Shown piece by piece: positions 36,243 to 44,894 of a DNA stretch of 64,000 nucleotides (position 1 is its first letter; each line of letters starts with the position of its first letter). The position numbers and the translations under genes were made by a program. Origin of the DNA: Candidatus Hodarchaeota archaeon (GTDB taxonomy: Archaea > Asgardarchaeota > Heimdallarchaeia > Hodarchaeales > Hodarchaeaceae); the NCBI GenBank assembly GCA_016840285.1, contig JAEOSR010000090.1, forward strand, positions 4,716-68,715, written 5' to 3'. Below the pieces are notes generated by a model. It saw nothing but the letters and a program-made list of their open reading frames with translations, ran no database searches and was not told where the DNA came from.

Positions 36243-37361
36243 ATGCAACTGACCCAAAAGAGAATAGCATTCCCTTTCTCGGCCATCGTGGCGATGGACA
36301 AATTAAAATTAGCCACCATTGCAAATGCAATTAATCCTAAAATTGGAGGGATGTTGATACAAGGACCAAAAGGTTCTGGAAAAACCACAGTTGCTCGAGG
36401 ATTAGCCGATATTCTTCCAAAACTAGAAGTAGTAAAGGGATGTTCATTTAGTTGTAATCCTCATGATCTAACAAATATGTGTGAGGCATGCAGCGAAAAA
36501 TATCGAAAAGGAGAACAATTTGAAATAGAAAACAGGGAAATGATAGTCGTAGATCTACCCTTGGGAGCAACAGAGGATCGAGTTGTTGGGAGTCTGGATG
36601 TTGAAAAAGCAATAAAACACGGTATTGGAGCTTTAGAGCCAGGGATCCTTGCAGAAGCAAATCAAAATATTTTATATGTTGATGAAGTCAATTTGCTACC
36701 TGATCATGTTGCTGATGATTTGTTAGATGCAGCTGCAACAGGATGGAATGTGGTAGAACGTGAAGGAATATCAGTTCGTCATCCCTCCCGATTCGTATTC
36801 ATTGGAACCATGAACCCCGAGGAGGGACAACTTAGACCACAACTCTTAGATCGCTTCCCTTTATCTGTAAGTGTTGAACGAATTATGACTGTTGAAGATA
36901 GAATGGAAGTAGTCAAGAGAACCATTGAGTTTGAATCGAATCCTGAAAGTTTCATCGAAAACTATAAAGTACATCAAGAAGAATTACGAAATCGAATAAT
37001 TGCAGCAAGAACGATACTGTCAAAAGTTGAATTGCCTGAAAAACTTCTTGAAGCCATATGTCTCACTTGCTTGGATCTTCAGGTTGATGGGATGAGACCT
37101 GACATTGTCATTAGTAAAACAGCACAAACACTAGCAGCCTTTGAAAATAGAACTCGAGTCACCCCAGATGACATTTTGATCGCTTCAGAACTTACCTTAA
37201 AACATAGAACGAGAGAGGGAGGTTTTCTCGATCCTGCAACTCCAGAGGAAATTTCAAAATTATTCATGGCAAAGGTAAAAGATGTAAAATACGTCGAAAA
37301 AATAGAATCTTCTGAAACTGATAAAAAAAAAAGCGCGAAAAACCGAAAGGCCGAGTCATGA
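36243..37361 (+). CDS. Magnesium-chelatase-type AAA+ ATPase (ChlI/BchI-like)
   Basis: The 372-residue AAA+ ATPase has Walker A at about 41-49 (GPKGSGKTT), an insertion with four cysteines (GCSFSC..MCEAC) as in archaeal and anaerobe ChlI-like proteins, Walker B ([10 protein letters not shown]), sensor 1 (FIGTMNPEE) and the arginine finger segment ([13 protein letters not shown]). Starting codon: ATG 36243 preceded by TAGGAT; an in-frame TTG lies one codon upstream. It overlaps the VWA gene as ATGA. No ChlH/CobN large subunit lies in the window, so the pair may serve a cobalt or nickel chelatase encoded elsewhere or act independently. Confidence 0.85.
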   Translation: MQLTQKRIAFPFSAIVAMDKLKLATIANAINPKIGGMLIQGPKGSGKTTVARGLADILPKLEVVKGCSFSCNPHDLTNMCEACSEKYRKGEQFEIENREMIVVDLPLGATEDRVVGSLDVEKAIKHGIGALEPGILAEANQNILYVDEVNLLPDHVADDLLDAAATGWNVVEREGISVRHPSRFVFIGTMNPEEGQLRPQLLDRFPLSVSVERIMTVEDRMEVVKRTIEFESNPESFIENYKVHQEELRNRIIAARTILSKVELPEKLLEAICLTCLDLQVDGMRPDIVISKTAQTLAAFENRTRVTPDDILIASELTLKHRTREGGFLDPATPEEISKLFMAKVKDVKYVEKIESSETDKKKSAKNRKAES

Positions 37362-38629
37362 TTTGGGCCCCAGAAGAAGCAACTGATAAAGAACAAGCCT
37401 TTGCAGAAAGGAGGAGTAGTAAGGCTCGAGCACGAGTATTCCAATTTTTTAGCAGGATTAGTCCAAGCTTTGCTATTGGAAAGAGGATGAAGAAAACTTC
37501 ACAAGACTCTCCTATCTTAGATGGTGTTATGAAACAGGCGGATGATGTGAAAGGGGAGATTTCGGATGGAGTTGAAAGGGGGAAGTTTAAGGGAATCCCT
37601 TCAGTTTCTTTTGCTGTAAAATCCACACAGATGACAAAAGGCAATTCTTTACTCTCGAGGATAAAAAACAGTATCTTTTTGCCATTTAAACCGCCTACTC
37701 TAAAAAAATCTCCATTCAAGGGAGTTAGCAATTCAGCAGGAAAACGAGCAGAGACAATAACCACTCTTCATCGTGGCCGACCATGGGGGTGGAAGTTTCC
37801 AAAGGGTAAGCCACAAGATATTCATTTACCCGCCACAATTAGAGCTGCAGCGAGACATCAGAATAATCGTGAACCGTCTCATGAGACATCTCTGAGTATA
37901 TCCTTAAAGGATGTTCGTGAAAAATTAAGAATATACAAAGCTCCTATGACACTAATCTTTGTCATTGATCTTAGCGGATCTATGATGTTCAATATTGAAG
38001 CTAGTAAAGAAGCCCTTCTAAGGTTACATAGAGAGGCTTACCGCTATAGAGATAAAGTAGGAATAGTAGCTCTTAAAGATACAATAGCTGTTGTTGTTCA
38101 ACATCCTATAACAAATCTAGGTGTGGTAGCAAATAAATTATTCGGATTGAAAATCAGTGGATTCACTCCTTTGGCAGCTGGTATGTTAAAAGCATTGGAT
38201 GTTTTAAAGGAAACAAGACGTAGAGATAGAGCAACAATCCCTGTCATTGCAATTATAACAGATGGAAACGCAAATGTTCCCCTTCACAGAAGTCTAGAGA
38301 CTGGGGAGATTCGTAATTTTGAGGAGATGGGAGTCGCTTTGAGACAATTTGAAGATTTAGCTGTTAAAGATGTGGTCTCAGTTTCTAAAGCAATTGAAAA
38401 GGAAAGGATCCATACTGTAGTTGTGAATACAAATCCACATTATGTTGGACGTGAAACCTATGGTTTTACTGTAACTAAAATAATTTCCTCAATAACAAAA
38501 GGTAGTCATCATCAAATTAGCAGACTTAGTGACGGAGAGGAGCTTGTTGAAGACATTTTTGAAGGTATTAGTGAAGATCAAAGAAAAATATCAAGTGGAA
38601 TTCCGTTATCTCAAGCGAACTTATGGTAA
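37358..38629 (+). CDS. VWA-domain protein, ChlD/BchD-like partner of the AAA+ ATPase
   Basis: The 423-residue protein has a basic, low-complexity N-terminal 190 residues and then a von Willebrand A domain with a complete MIDAS: Asp204 in VIDLSGSMM, a Thr in GFTPLAAGM and Asp in IITDGNANV. It matches the C-terminal half of ChlD; the AAA-like N-terminal half of full ChlD is missing. The 4-base overlap with the ATPase gene shows a coupled pair, as for MoxR-VWA and ChlI-ChlD systems that remodel metal-cofactor enzymes. Substrate unknown. Confidence 0.82.
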   Translation: MIWAPEEATDKEQAFAERRSSKARARVFQFFSRISPSFAIGKRMKKTSQDSPILDGVMKQADDVKGEISDGVERGKFKGIPSVSFAVKSTQMTKGNSLLSRIKNSIFLPFKPPTLKKSPFKGVSNSAGKRAETITTLHRGRPWGWKFPKGKPQDIHLPATIRAAARHQNNREPSHETSLSISLKDVREKLRIYKAPMTLIFVIDLSGSMMFNIEASKEALLRLHREAYRYRDKVGIVALKDTIAVVVQHPITNLGVVANKLFGLKISGFTPLAAGMLKALDVLKETRRRDRATIPVIAIITDGNANVPLHRSLETGEIRNFEEMGVALRQFEDLAVKDVVSVSKAIEKERIHTVVVNTNPHYVGRETYGFTVTKIISSITKGSHHQISRLSDGEELVEDIFEGISEDQRKISSGIPLSQANLW

Positions 38630-39168
38630 TAGAATGGTTTACAATTGCTGATTAGTAAAACGAAATCTCAAAGAACAATTCTCCACAATATCTACACACA
38701 ACAAATGGTTCCATAATTGGCACTAGTTTTACTGGAAATCAAGAATTTCCATTATGGGACAACCCAAACCTCTATTTTGGGCTGATTAACTTAGTCTATT
38801 TCTCGTTAGACTATCCATCTCTCAATTTAGTCTATCGGGAAGACCTTTTGCTTCCATTCTTCTCAACTATACAATCTTATTATATAAAGAGAATTTGATC
38901 GTTTATCTTGGAATCCCGCTTAACTGGAAGAAAAATCAATCAGAAACCCATTTCTCTATGTTTTTAGTATGTTGGGATCGATGATAATGGTTAAGATTAC
39001 CATGATGATTATATAGAGTAATATAAAGATCACTAAGCAACGTAAAATACTTGGTGTGACCTTTGTTCTCTTATCCACAATCTTTCCAGTCATTTTATTA
39101 TGCCTATTGATTTTTCTCAAAAGTTTTTGGGATTAAAAGGGATATCTTGGTTATTTTTTATTACTTCT
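38630..39168. other. 539-bp intergenic region
   Basis: No convincing gene. A small dyad (CCCAAA/TTTGGG, 38763-38781) follows the VWA gene and may aid termination. Three near-copies of TTAGTCTAT or its partial complement occur at 38790-38840. Near the right end, 38981-39136 is a 52-codon frame with an in-frame TAG at 39014-39016, whose second part encodes one hydrophobic helix; it has no clean start after the TAG. Confidence 0.5.
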
Positions 39169-39834
39169 CTATTTTTTCTTGGTCTTCTTGTTGATTAATC
39201 CTTCTTTTTCAAAAATAGCATCGATACTACTCATTCTATCATCGAGTCTCTTTTGAATTACATGTGAGAAGCCCTCTAGTTCTTGATTTCCCATCATTCC
39301 TAGTTCACGAGAATATTCGTAATTTAACTTTTCATAATCTTGCTGTCGTCGGGTCATGTACTTTTCAAGGATCTCTTGCATAGATCCTTCCTTTCCAATG
39401 AATCCACGTAATAGTCCCATCAACCCTAGACGATCTAGGGTGTCCGCATCATAAACCACCTTTTCTTCTGGGGTTACAGGTGGAATACTCGAAGTAGGTG
39501 TATGACGTACGACCACACGACAAATTCTCTCACTCAAAGTATTATCAATTTCTAAACCTTCAAGAAATTCTTCTGCGATACTACCTCCGAATAAACCATG
39601 GAAACCCGCAAAGTCATTAGTCGTTTTGCCAATATCATGTAGTAAAGCTCCTGCTACCACTATAAAAGGATCTATTGGATCTTCTATATTCTTACTGATT
39701 TGAATTGCAGTACGAGTAACCATAAATACATGAGAGTAGTCATGAGAGTCGCTTTTTGCATGACATCGTCTCACAAATTCTTGGATTCTTAACAAAATCT
39801 CCTGTTCTTTCTGTGTTAGTGCCCTAGTGAGCAT
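39169..39834 (-). CDS. HD-domain phosphohydrolase
   Basis: The 221-residue protein has the HD-superfamily metal motif: His31 and neighbouring residues in SDSHDYSHVFMVTRTA, then the paired HD in VAGALLHDIGKTT, and the distal VVRHT and VVYDADTLDRLG. This matches the YpgQ/YedJ-like group that hydrolyses nucleotides, though the substrate cannot be told. ATG 39834 follows an A/T-rich leader with GCAGGTGAT, a good ribosome site. It is probably monocistronic. Confidence 0.88.
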   Translation of the reverse strand: MLTRALTQKEQEILLRIQEFVRRCHAKSDSHDYSHVFMVTRTAIQISKNIEDPIDPFIVVAGALLHDIGKTTNDFAGFHGLFGGSIAEEFLEGLEIDNTLSERICRVVVRHTPTSSIPPVTPEEKVVYDADTLDRLGLMGLLRGFIGKEGSMQEILEKYMTRRQQDYEKLNYEYSRELGMMGNQELEGFSHVIQKRLDDRMSSIDAIFEKEGLINKKTKKK

Positions 39835-40197
39835 TTATATCACCTGCAAGATGATTAGATGAGTTGTGATCCTTATAGGAAGTTTAATTTTCCTGTGATT
39901 GATAATTCTTTCGCCTCACAAAGCAAATTCCACTTGCTTTCGATAGCAAAATAATTTTTGTTTTCTCTACTAAAAAAGTATTTTATTTGATAAATCGATT
40001 ATATTGTTAATACAACTACATAGAGTGTTCTATTTTCATCTTGAGAGCGTAAGAGATAATAATTAATCAAGAGAACTAGGCATTTCAAAACAATGTTTTA
40101 TAAGATTGTACTACCTGGAAACTACTACGCCATCCATATGTTATCTGAATCATTCAAAAGTTTATGATACGTTTACACAATAATTTGTATAGGGAAA
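39835..40197. other. 363-bp divergent intergenic region
   Basis: It holds the promoters of the HD gene (minus strand) and of the small gene at 40198. A/T-rich boxes are common (for example TTATTTGATAAATCGATTATAT near 39981), but none can be singled out. No coding remnant or structured RNA was recognised. Confidence 0.4.
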
Positions 40198-40491
40198 ATG
40201 ATGTCGAATAACGGTTTGATTGAAAAGCTATATTGTGCTAAGTACACACTTGTTTTCGACGACAGAAGAATGGACAATTGTGCATTTATTTCTGCATCAT
40301 CTGCTCAAGAAGCATGGGATCTTACGGAAACCCTAGCTTCATTCTGGAATACAGAAAAGAAAGATTTAGAATCGTTTAGAATTCATAAGATATTCAAGCA
40401 ACCGTGTTCTAGAAATCCAATGATGATTTGGTCAAAAAAGGTATTTGACAAAATCATGAAACGGGGTAAACCTACATATTTTCTTGAATAA
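40198..40491 (+). CDS. Small unknown protein (97 residues)
   Basis: A compact soluble protein with mixed strand and helix composition (LYCAKYTLVFDDRRMDNCAF; SSAQEAWDLTETLASFWN). Two possible ATGs lie at 40198 and 40201, after an AGGG about six bases upstream. Three cysteines are scattered and form no motif. No family is recognised. Its 3' end touches the antisense flavodoxin stump, whose frame runs on across this gene. Confidence 0.5.
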   Translation: MMSNNGLIEKLYCAKYTLVFDDRRMDNCAFISASSAQEAWDLTETLASFWNTEKKDLESFRIHKIFKQPCSRNPMMIWSKKVFDKIMKRGKPTYFLE

Positions 40492-40610
40492 AATTTCTCC
40501 ACCTCTGCATTATTGTCCTTAGCACCTTTTGCTAAAGATTCAGCTAAAATATTGCTATTTTCCTTTTTTCGGGGGCTTCCTTTCACTATGACGATTTTTT
40601 GGTTACTCAT
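40488..40610 (-). pseudogene. Second N-terminal stump of an NADPH-dependent FMN reductase
   Basis: From ATG 40610, 41 codons encode the family start (KIVIVKGSPRKKENSNILAE, AKDNNAEVEKFY) with the Ser-Pro-Arg phosphate loop intact. The frame then passes into the antisense of the neighbouring plus-strand gene, so the remaining roughly 140 residues are gone. The break falls at nearly the same residue as in the stump at 23879-24004. It lies 23 bases downstream of the Fe-S protein gene on the same strand, perhaps once its redox partner. Confidence 0.62.
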
Positions 40611-40633
40611 CTTGTTTAGTTCCGGATAGTTTC

Positions 40634-41302
40634 TTACTTGATTTTGTTTAATGGGCGTTTAATCATTTTAATTGCATTCTGAGAACAGCTGGTGATGCAT
40701 AGTCCACAACCAAAACAGAGATTTGGATTATAGATCATATTATCTTTGTCATCTAGAATTCTTGCATTAAATTGACACCAATCAATACATTCTCCACATT
40801 CGATACATTTTTCTGTGTCTTGTATTGAGATAAATTCACTTGATTTCACAAATCCTTTCATATTCATTAATAGAAGTCCTTGGAGGGCATGACAACAACA
40901 GGAACAACAACTACAGATCGCTTGAATATTCTTTTCATCGTCTCCAGGCCGATGTAACGCTAAATGAACAAGTCCGCTCTCATGTGTTTCCATAACGATT
41001 TTTTTGGCCTCGTCTTTGGAAATAAATTCCGCGGTACCTTCAGATACACTCTTAATTGCGTTTTTGCCGAGCGATAGACACACTTTTCGAGGATAATCAC
41101 AATTCTGGAGTTTTGTTCGACAGATACAGTCTGTTACTGCGATTTTTTCTGCTAATTCAATAATTTGTATCACATGTTCTAGGAATAAAGCAGTTTGTTG
41201 AGTATCAATCTTAATATTGATTGGAATAGTGATTGCTCTCCATCTACTTTTAAATGACACAAGTTCCTCTTCTGACCATTTACTATTCTGATTTTTAAGC
41301 AA
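40634..41302 (-). CDS. Multi-cluster 4Fe-4S protein
   Basis: The 222-residue protein has an N-terminal half with DCICRTKLQNC and a dense AICSCCSCCCHALQGL segment, then a classical dicluster ferredoxin: CIECGECIDWCQ and CFGCGLCITSC, each followed by the distal Cys. The N-terminal cysteine pattern is shared with the frameshifted gene at 55973-56811, which is a paralogue. Presumably it is a cytoplasmic electron carrier or a subunit for an oxidoreductase. A flavodoxin-like stump lies immediately downstream. Confidence 0.8.
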   Translation of the reverse strand: MLKNQNSKWSEEELVSFKSRWRAITIPINIKIDTQQTALFLEHVIQIIELAEKIAVTDCICRTKLQNCDYPRKVCLSLGKNAIKSVSEGTAEFISKDEAKKIVMETHESGLVHLALHRPGDDEKNIQAICSCCSCCCHALQGLLLMNMKGFVKSSEFISIQDTEKCIECGECIDWCQFNARILDDKDNMIYNPNLCFGCGLCITSCSQNAIKMIKRPLNKIK

Positions 41303-41543
41303 CTCAATCCACCAAAGTCAATCAGGACGGCTGCTAAAATATTTAGAAGTTGAAATATATTTTAGGAGCGTTTCAGGCTTTAAATAGGCCGAATATAAGG
41401 ATACTTATCGTGGCAGAATGAAAGCTAAGGATATGATACATAAAAAGGTTTAAAATAGAAAAATCACCACAATACCATCTACATTATGTTTTTGATAAGG
41501 TTAATTCATAATTAAATATCAAGTCAAATCAATAAACCTTGGA

Positions 41544-42146
41544 ATGAGTAATATGGCTAGAAATCAAGAGTTTAACAAAGCTGCAGAAAAAGAATCAATT
41601 ATGGATTTTGCTGGACATTTCTCCACAGCTAGCGCTATTTTGGCTGGATTCTACATGGCAACATGTGCATTTATTATCAGTGTTAAAGCAGAAGGAGCTG
41701 ATGTATTTCCTTTCTTGAATGATCCCCTCCTAGCTGAAATTACTTTGCTGGGAGATTTCATCATTAGGATATTAACTACGTTGAATCTTAATGAATTGTG
41801 GCCAACTCATTTTGAATATATGCTTATTATATTCGTCAGCTTATTTTTACTAAGCCTTATTTCCTATGCGTGCTTTTTACGTGTCGGAATGATTCAAATG
41901 TTAATGTATAAATCTAATAGAGGCATTGAAGAAGATGATGAAAAATTACTTCTTTGGCAACAAAGGGGGATGTATTCACTGCTTATTAGTCTCATTTTTA
42001 GCTTTATTACCCTTCCTTGGGCATTATTACGGTTCATTTCTGAACAAGCACTATTCTTAGCTGTCCTGTTACTCGGGATTATTATTTTTAGCCTAATTGT
42101 AGCTCTTAAAACGTGGTCTTTTGTGAGACCAATATTTAGAAAATAA
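41544..42146 (+). CDS. Four-helix membrane protein of unknown function
   Basis: The 200-residue product has about four to five membrane segments (STASAILAGFYMATCAFIIS; YMLIIFVSLFLLSLISYACF; GMYSLLISLIFSFITLPWAL; LAVLLLGIIIFSLIVALKTW). A charged loop in the middle (SNRGIEEDDEKLLLWQQRG) would be cytoplasmic. No family motif. ATG at 41544 or 41553; the first is given. It is convergent with the next gene (two-base gap). Confidence 0.65.
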   Translation: MSNMARNQEFNKAAEKESIMDFAGHFSTASAILAGFYMATCAFIISVKAEGADVFPFLNDPLLAEITLLGDFIIRILTTLNLNELWPTHFEYMLIIFVSLFLLSLISYACFLRVGMIQMLMYKSNRGIEEDDEKLLLWQQRGMYSLLISLIFSFITLPWALLRFISEQALFLAVLLLGIIIFSLIVALKTWSFVRPIFRK

Positions 42147-42148
42147 GG

Positions 42149-42898
42149 TCAGGTGTCAGTTAAATCTAGCTTTGTTTTTCGATAGTTCTGTAAGAATTGT
42201 AAAAATTTTGGATCTCCGTACAAATTTCTTTCTATGATCGTATGTAAAAACTCTTCAACAAATTCAACTGCATCTTTGCTTTTTTCGTATCCAAGTAGAA
42301 TATCAATACCATCACTTCTTCCAAAGCATGGGTACTTACGGAATTTTAAGAGAAGTTCATAGTCCTCTGATTCTTTTTCATTCAGACTGTGCACAACTAG
42401 ATATTCCCCCTCTGTTCTGGATTGTAATCCTTTTGCCACTGGACTGGTATACCAAATGACCCAACTCGGATGATGACTTAACGTCCATTCGAGTACACGT
42501 GCAATTGGTTTTCTGGCATCCATTACTGGTAATAAGTGAAAATAAGCAATTGATTTTAGAGGTCTACCCTTCCCTTTATATTCATCGATAATTTCGATTT
42601 TTTTAATGACGTTATCTCCAAGTATTATTTCACCGAGATCCTTTCGTGTTCTAACCATTTTTTCGATAGTATTTACAATCCTGATTTCCCCCTCTTCGTT
42701 TCCCACTTCTCTTCTTACTAATTCTTCTAAGTGTATCAGGAATTCTAATGGTTCTTGAGGTTGTTCTTTAATTTTCTCAAGCGAGTCCCACTCTTTAAAG
42801 AGTTTTTTCGTAACTCTTTCTATTTTTTCTTGGAATTCCTCTATTTCTTCCTTTTTATTCATGTTGACACAGCTCAACGAATAATTAAGAAGTGACAA
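42149..42898 (-). CDS. Unknown soluble protein (about 240 residues)
   Basis: The N-terminal 60 residues are strongly charged and helical (EIEEFQEKIERVTKKLFKEW), followed by an alpha/beta-looking part (IAYFHLLPVMDARKPIARVL; WTLSHHPSWVIWYTSPVAKG; YPCFGRSDGIDILLGYEKSK). No motif is recognised. The ATG at 42862 (MNKKEEIEEF) is as likely a start as the one at 42898 given here. It lies 48 bases downstream of the TPR gene on the same strand and could share its transcript. Confidence 0.55.
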   Translation of the reverse strand: MSLLNYSLSCVNMNKKEEIEEFQEKIERVTKKLFKEWDSLEKIKEQPQEPLEFLIHLEELVRREVGNEEGEIRIVNTIEKMVRTRKDLGEIILGDNVIKKIEIIDEYKGKGRPLKSIAYFHLLPVMDARKPIARVLEWTLSHHPSWVIWYTSPVAKGLQSRTEGEYLVVHSLNEKESEDYELLLKFRKYPCFGRSDGIDILLGYEKSKDAVEFVEEFLHTIIERNLYGDPKFLQFLQNYRKTKLDLTDT

Positions 42899-42946
42899 TG
42901 ATTTACAAGCTTCTTCGTTGAAAAAAGTCTTCTATACAATTAAAAA

Positions 42947-44764
42947 TTATTCGTCTTCTTTTTCCCATTTTTCAACCAAGGCAGAAGCTTCTGCTGCATA
43001 ATCTATGATTTCTTCTTGTTTTTGAAAGATCCTTTTATGAATCATTCGATCCAATAGATCTTCCAGTTGGATTAAATTAATCCGATCCTTTATAGAGAGC
43101 TTTTGTCCAGTTAAACGCTCCCACTTACTTGACTGTTCATGTAAAAAGAACTGTTCATCCATTATTTTTGTGTGCAGTTGCTGTAGGTCATTTTTATCTG
43201 CTAAGTTTTTCGCTTTATCCAGTAGAATTTGAGCTTGTTCGATATCTAGTTCTAGCAAAGCTAGCCTTGATTGGAGAAGATATGTCTCTGCAAGTAAAGA
43301 AAAAGAGTGTTGTTTCTGAGCTAGTTCAAGTAATTTGTTGGACCAGCTCTTTACCTCGCTAAGAATCTCCTCATTACCAAATGTTCGTAATTCAGCCAAC
43401 AAGAGATCACATAAATTGAGAACAGCATCAACGGTTAATTCAAAAAAGATGATTTTCTCTTCTGCTACCTGTTGAAGCAATTTTTGTGCTTTAGCTATGT
43501 TTGTGATCCTCTTACTGGTTTTCAGAAGCAGGGCTTCAGCTACGCGACAAATTTGGCTGAGAACAATATTATCTTCTTTTTCATTAATTTTTTGTATTCG
43601 CTGAATATATTCCTTTGCTTGATCAAGTGCGTTTGTATCAATACTTAATCGAATCAAATTATAATAAAGAGTCCTAGTTTCTAGAGGTTCGTATCCCATC
43701 TTTTCAAAAGAATCAAGACTTTGTTTATAATTTTCTAATGCTAGCTTGTATTTTTCTTGAGCATGAAATATTTCTCCTATACTAGCAAGGGGTAGTGCAC
43801 CAGGCCTTCCCATCTCTTGGTAAAGATCGAGGCTTCTCTCATAGAATTCTAAAGCTGAATCTAAATCTCCTTTGGTTTTAAATATATCACCAATAAAAAT
43901 CAAGTTTTCAGCAACCGAGAGCTTACTGCCTAGCTCCTCGAAGATAGCTAGGCTTCTTTGTGCGTACTCGAAAGCTAAGGTTAAATCTCCTTTACTTGTA
44001 TAAATTTCACCAATATTTTGGAGTGTGAGAGCGAAATTTCGCTGGTCACCAACTTCTTCTAGAATTTGTAGAGCATTTTGTTTATATTCAAGTGCTAAAT
44101 CAAGATTACCACGTTCTTGATAAACAGACCCAATATTACTAAGATTTATACCTATCCCTCTCCGATCTTTTAATTTTTCAAAAATAATGAAACTTTGACG
44201 ATATTGAGCTAATGCACGATCAAATCGTCCCTGATTCCAGTATATGACACCAAGGAAGGTACAAAATTCCGCAATAGAGTGGTCATTCCCAATTTCATTT
44301 TGCTGTAAGTTTATTCCTTCTTGTCCGAATTTAAGTGCTTCTTCTACATCTCCTTTTAAAAATAAAATATTTGCTTTATTATAAATTAACGATGCTTCTC
44401 TTTGTAATCTTTCTTGGGCTTGAGGAATTCTATCGAGGAGCCGTTCTCCTTTTTCAACCATATCAAAACTTTCACTATAATTTCCGAGTCTCCATAAAGC
44501 TTCCGTTCTTAATATGATAGCATCAACCATTTGTAATATAATATTAGCCTTTTTAATTTCCTTTAATGCTTGATCAGCTAGCCCTAATGCTCCTTCAAGA
44601 TTTCCTAACTTGATTAAAATCTTAATTTTTAAGAGTTTAACTGTTACAATTTCCTCTTTCTTTTTTATTTTCTTTTCTAAGTCTTCCACTTCTGATAATG
44701 CTGTTTTAAGCTGTCCTTTGAGGATTAACTGTGTAACATGCTTTATTCTTTCGGTTATTGTCAT
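42947..44764 (-). CDS. Tetratricopeptide-repeat protein
   Basis: The 605-residue product is a TPR solenoid. Residues about 130-400 hold clear 40-residue repeats, for example AEFCTFLGVIYWNQGRFDRA, GINLSNIGSVYQERGNLDLA and FALTLQNIGEIYTSKGDLTL. The flanks are degenerate helical pairs. No enzymatic domain or signal peptide is visible, so it is probably a cytoplasmic scaffold. TPR arrays of this kind are abundant in Asgard archaea. The downstream gene may be co-transcribed. Confidence 0.88.
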   Translation of the reverse strand: MTITERIKHVTQLILKGQLKTALSEVEDLEKKIKKKEEIVTVKLLKIKILIKLGNLEGALGLADQALKEIKKANIILQMVDAIILRTEALWRLGNYSESFDMVEKGERLLDRIPQAQERLQREASLIYNKANILFLKGDVEEALKFGQEGINLQQNEIGNDHSIAEFCTFLGVIYWNQGRFDRALAQYRQSFIIFEKLKDRRGIGINLSNIGSVYQERGNLDLALEYKQNALQILEEVGDQRNFALTLQNIGEIYTSKGDLTLAFEYAQRSLAIFEELGSKLSVAENLIFIGDIFKTKGDLDSALEFYERSLDLYQEMGRPGALPLASIGEIFHAQEKYKLALENYKQSLDSFEKMGYEPLETRTLYYNLIRLSIDTNALDQAKEYIQRIQKINEKEDNIVLSQICRVAEALLLKTSKRITNIAKAQKLLQQVAEEKIIFFELTVDAVLNLCDLLLAELRTFGNEEILSEVKSWSNKLLELAQKQHSFSLLAETYLLQSRLALLELDIEQAQILLDKAKNLADKNDLQQLHTKIMDEQFFLHEQSSKWERLTGQKLSIKDRINLIQLEDLLDRMIHKRIFQKQEEIIDYAAEASALVEKWEKEDE

Positions 44765-44894
44765 CTATCAGACACTTCTTTGATAAATTAAACAGATCAT
44801 TCCCAGTATGTATACAAGTCCATGTAACAGCTTCTAATCGACTATTCGTCAGCAATATTTATTAAATATTCCCTATTATGGTATCTGGTTAGTT

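Noticed and set aside
37264..37764. Minus-strand frame opposite the chelatase pair
   Set aside because: It crosses the coupled ChlI/VWA junction in antisense and reflects the codon pattern of those genes.
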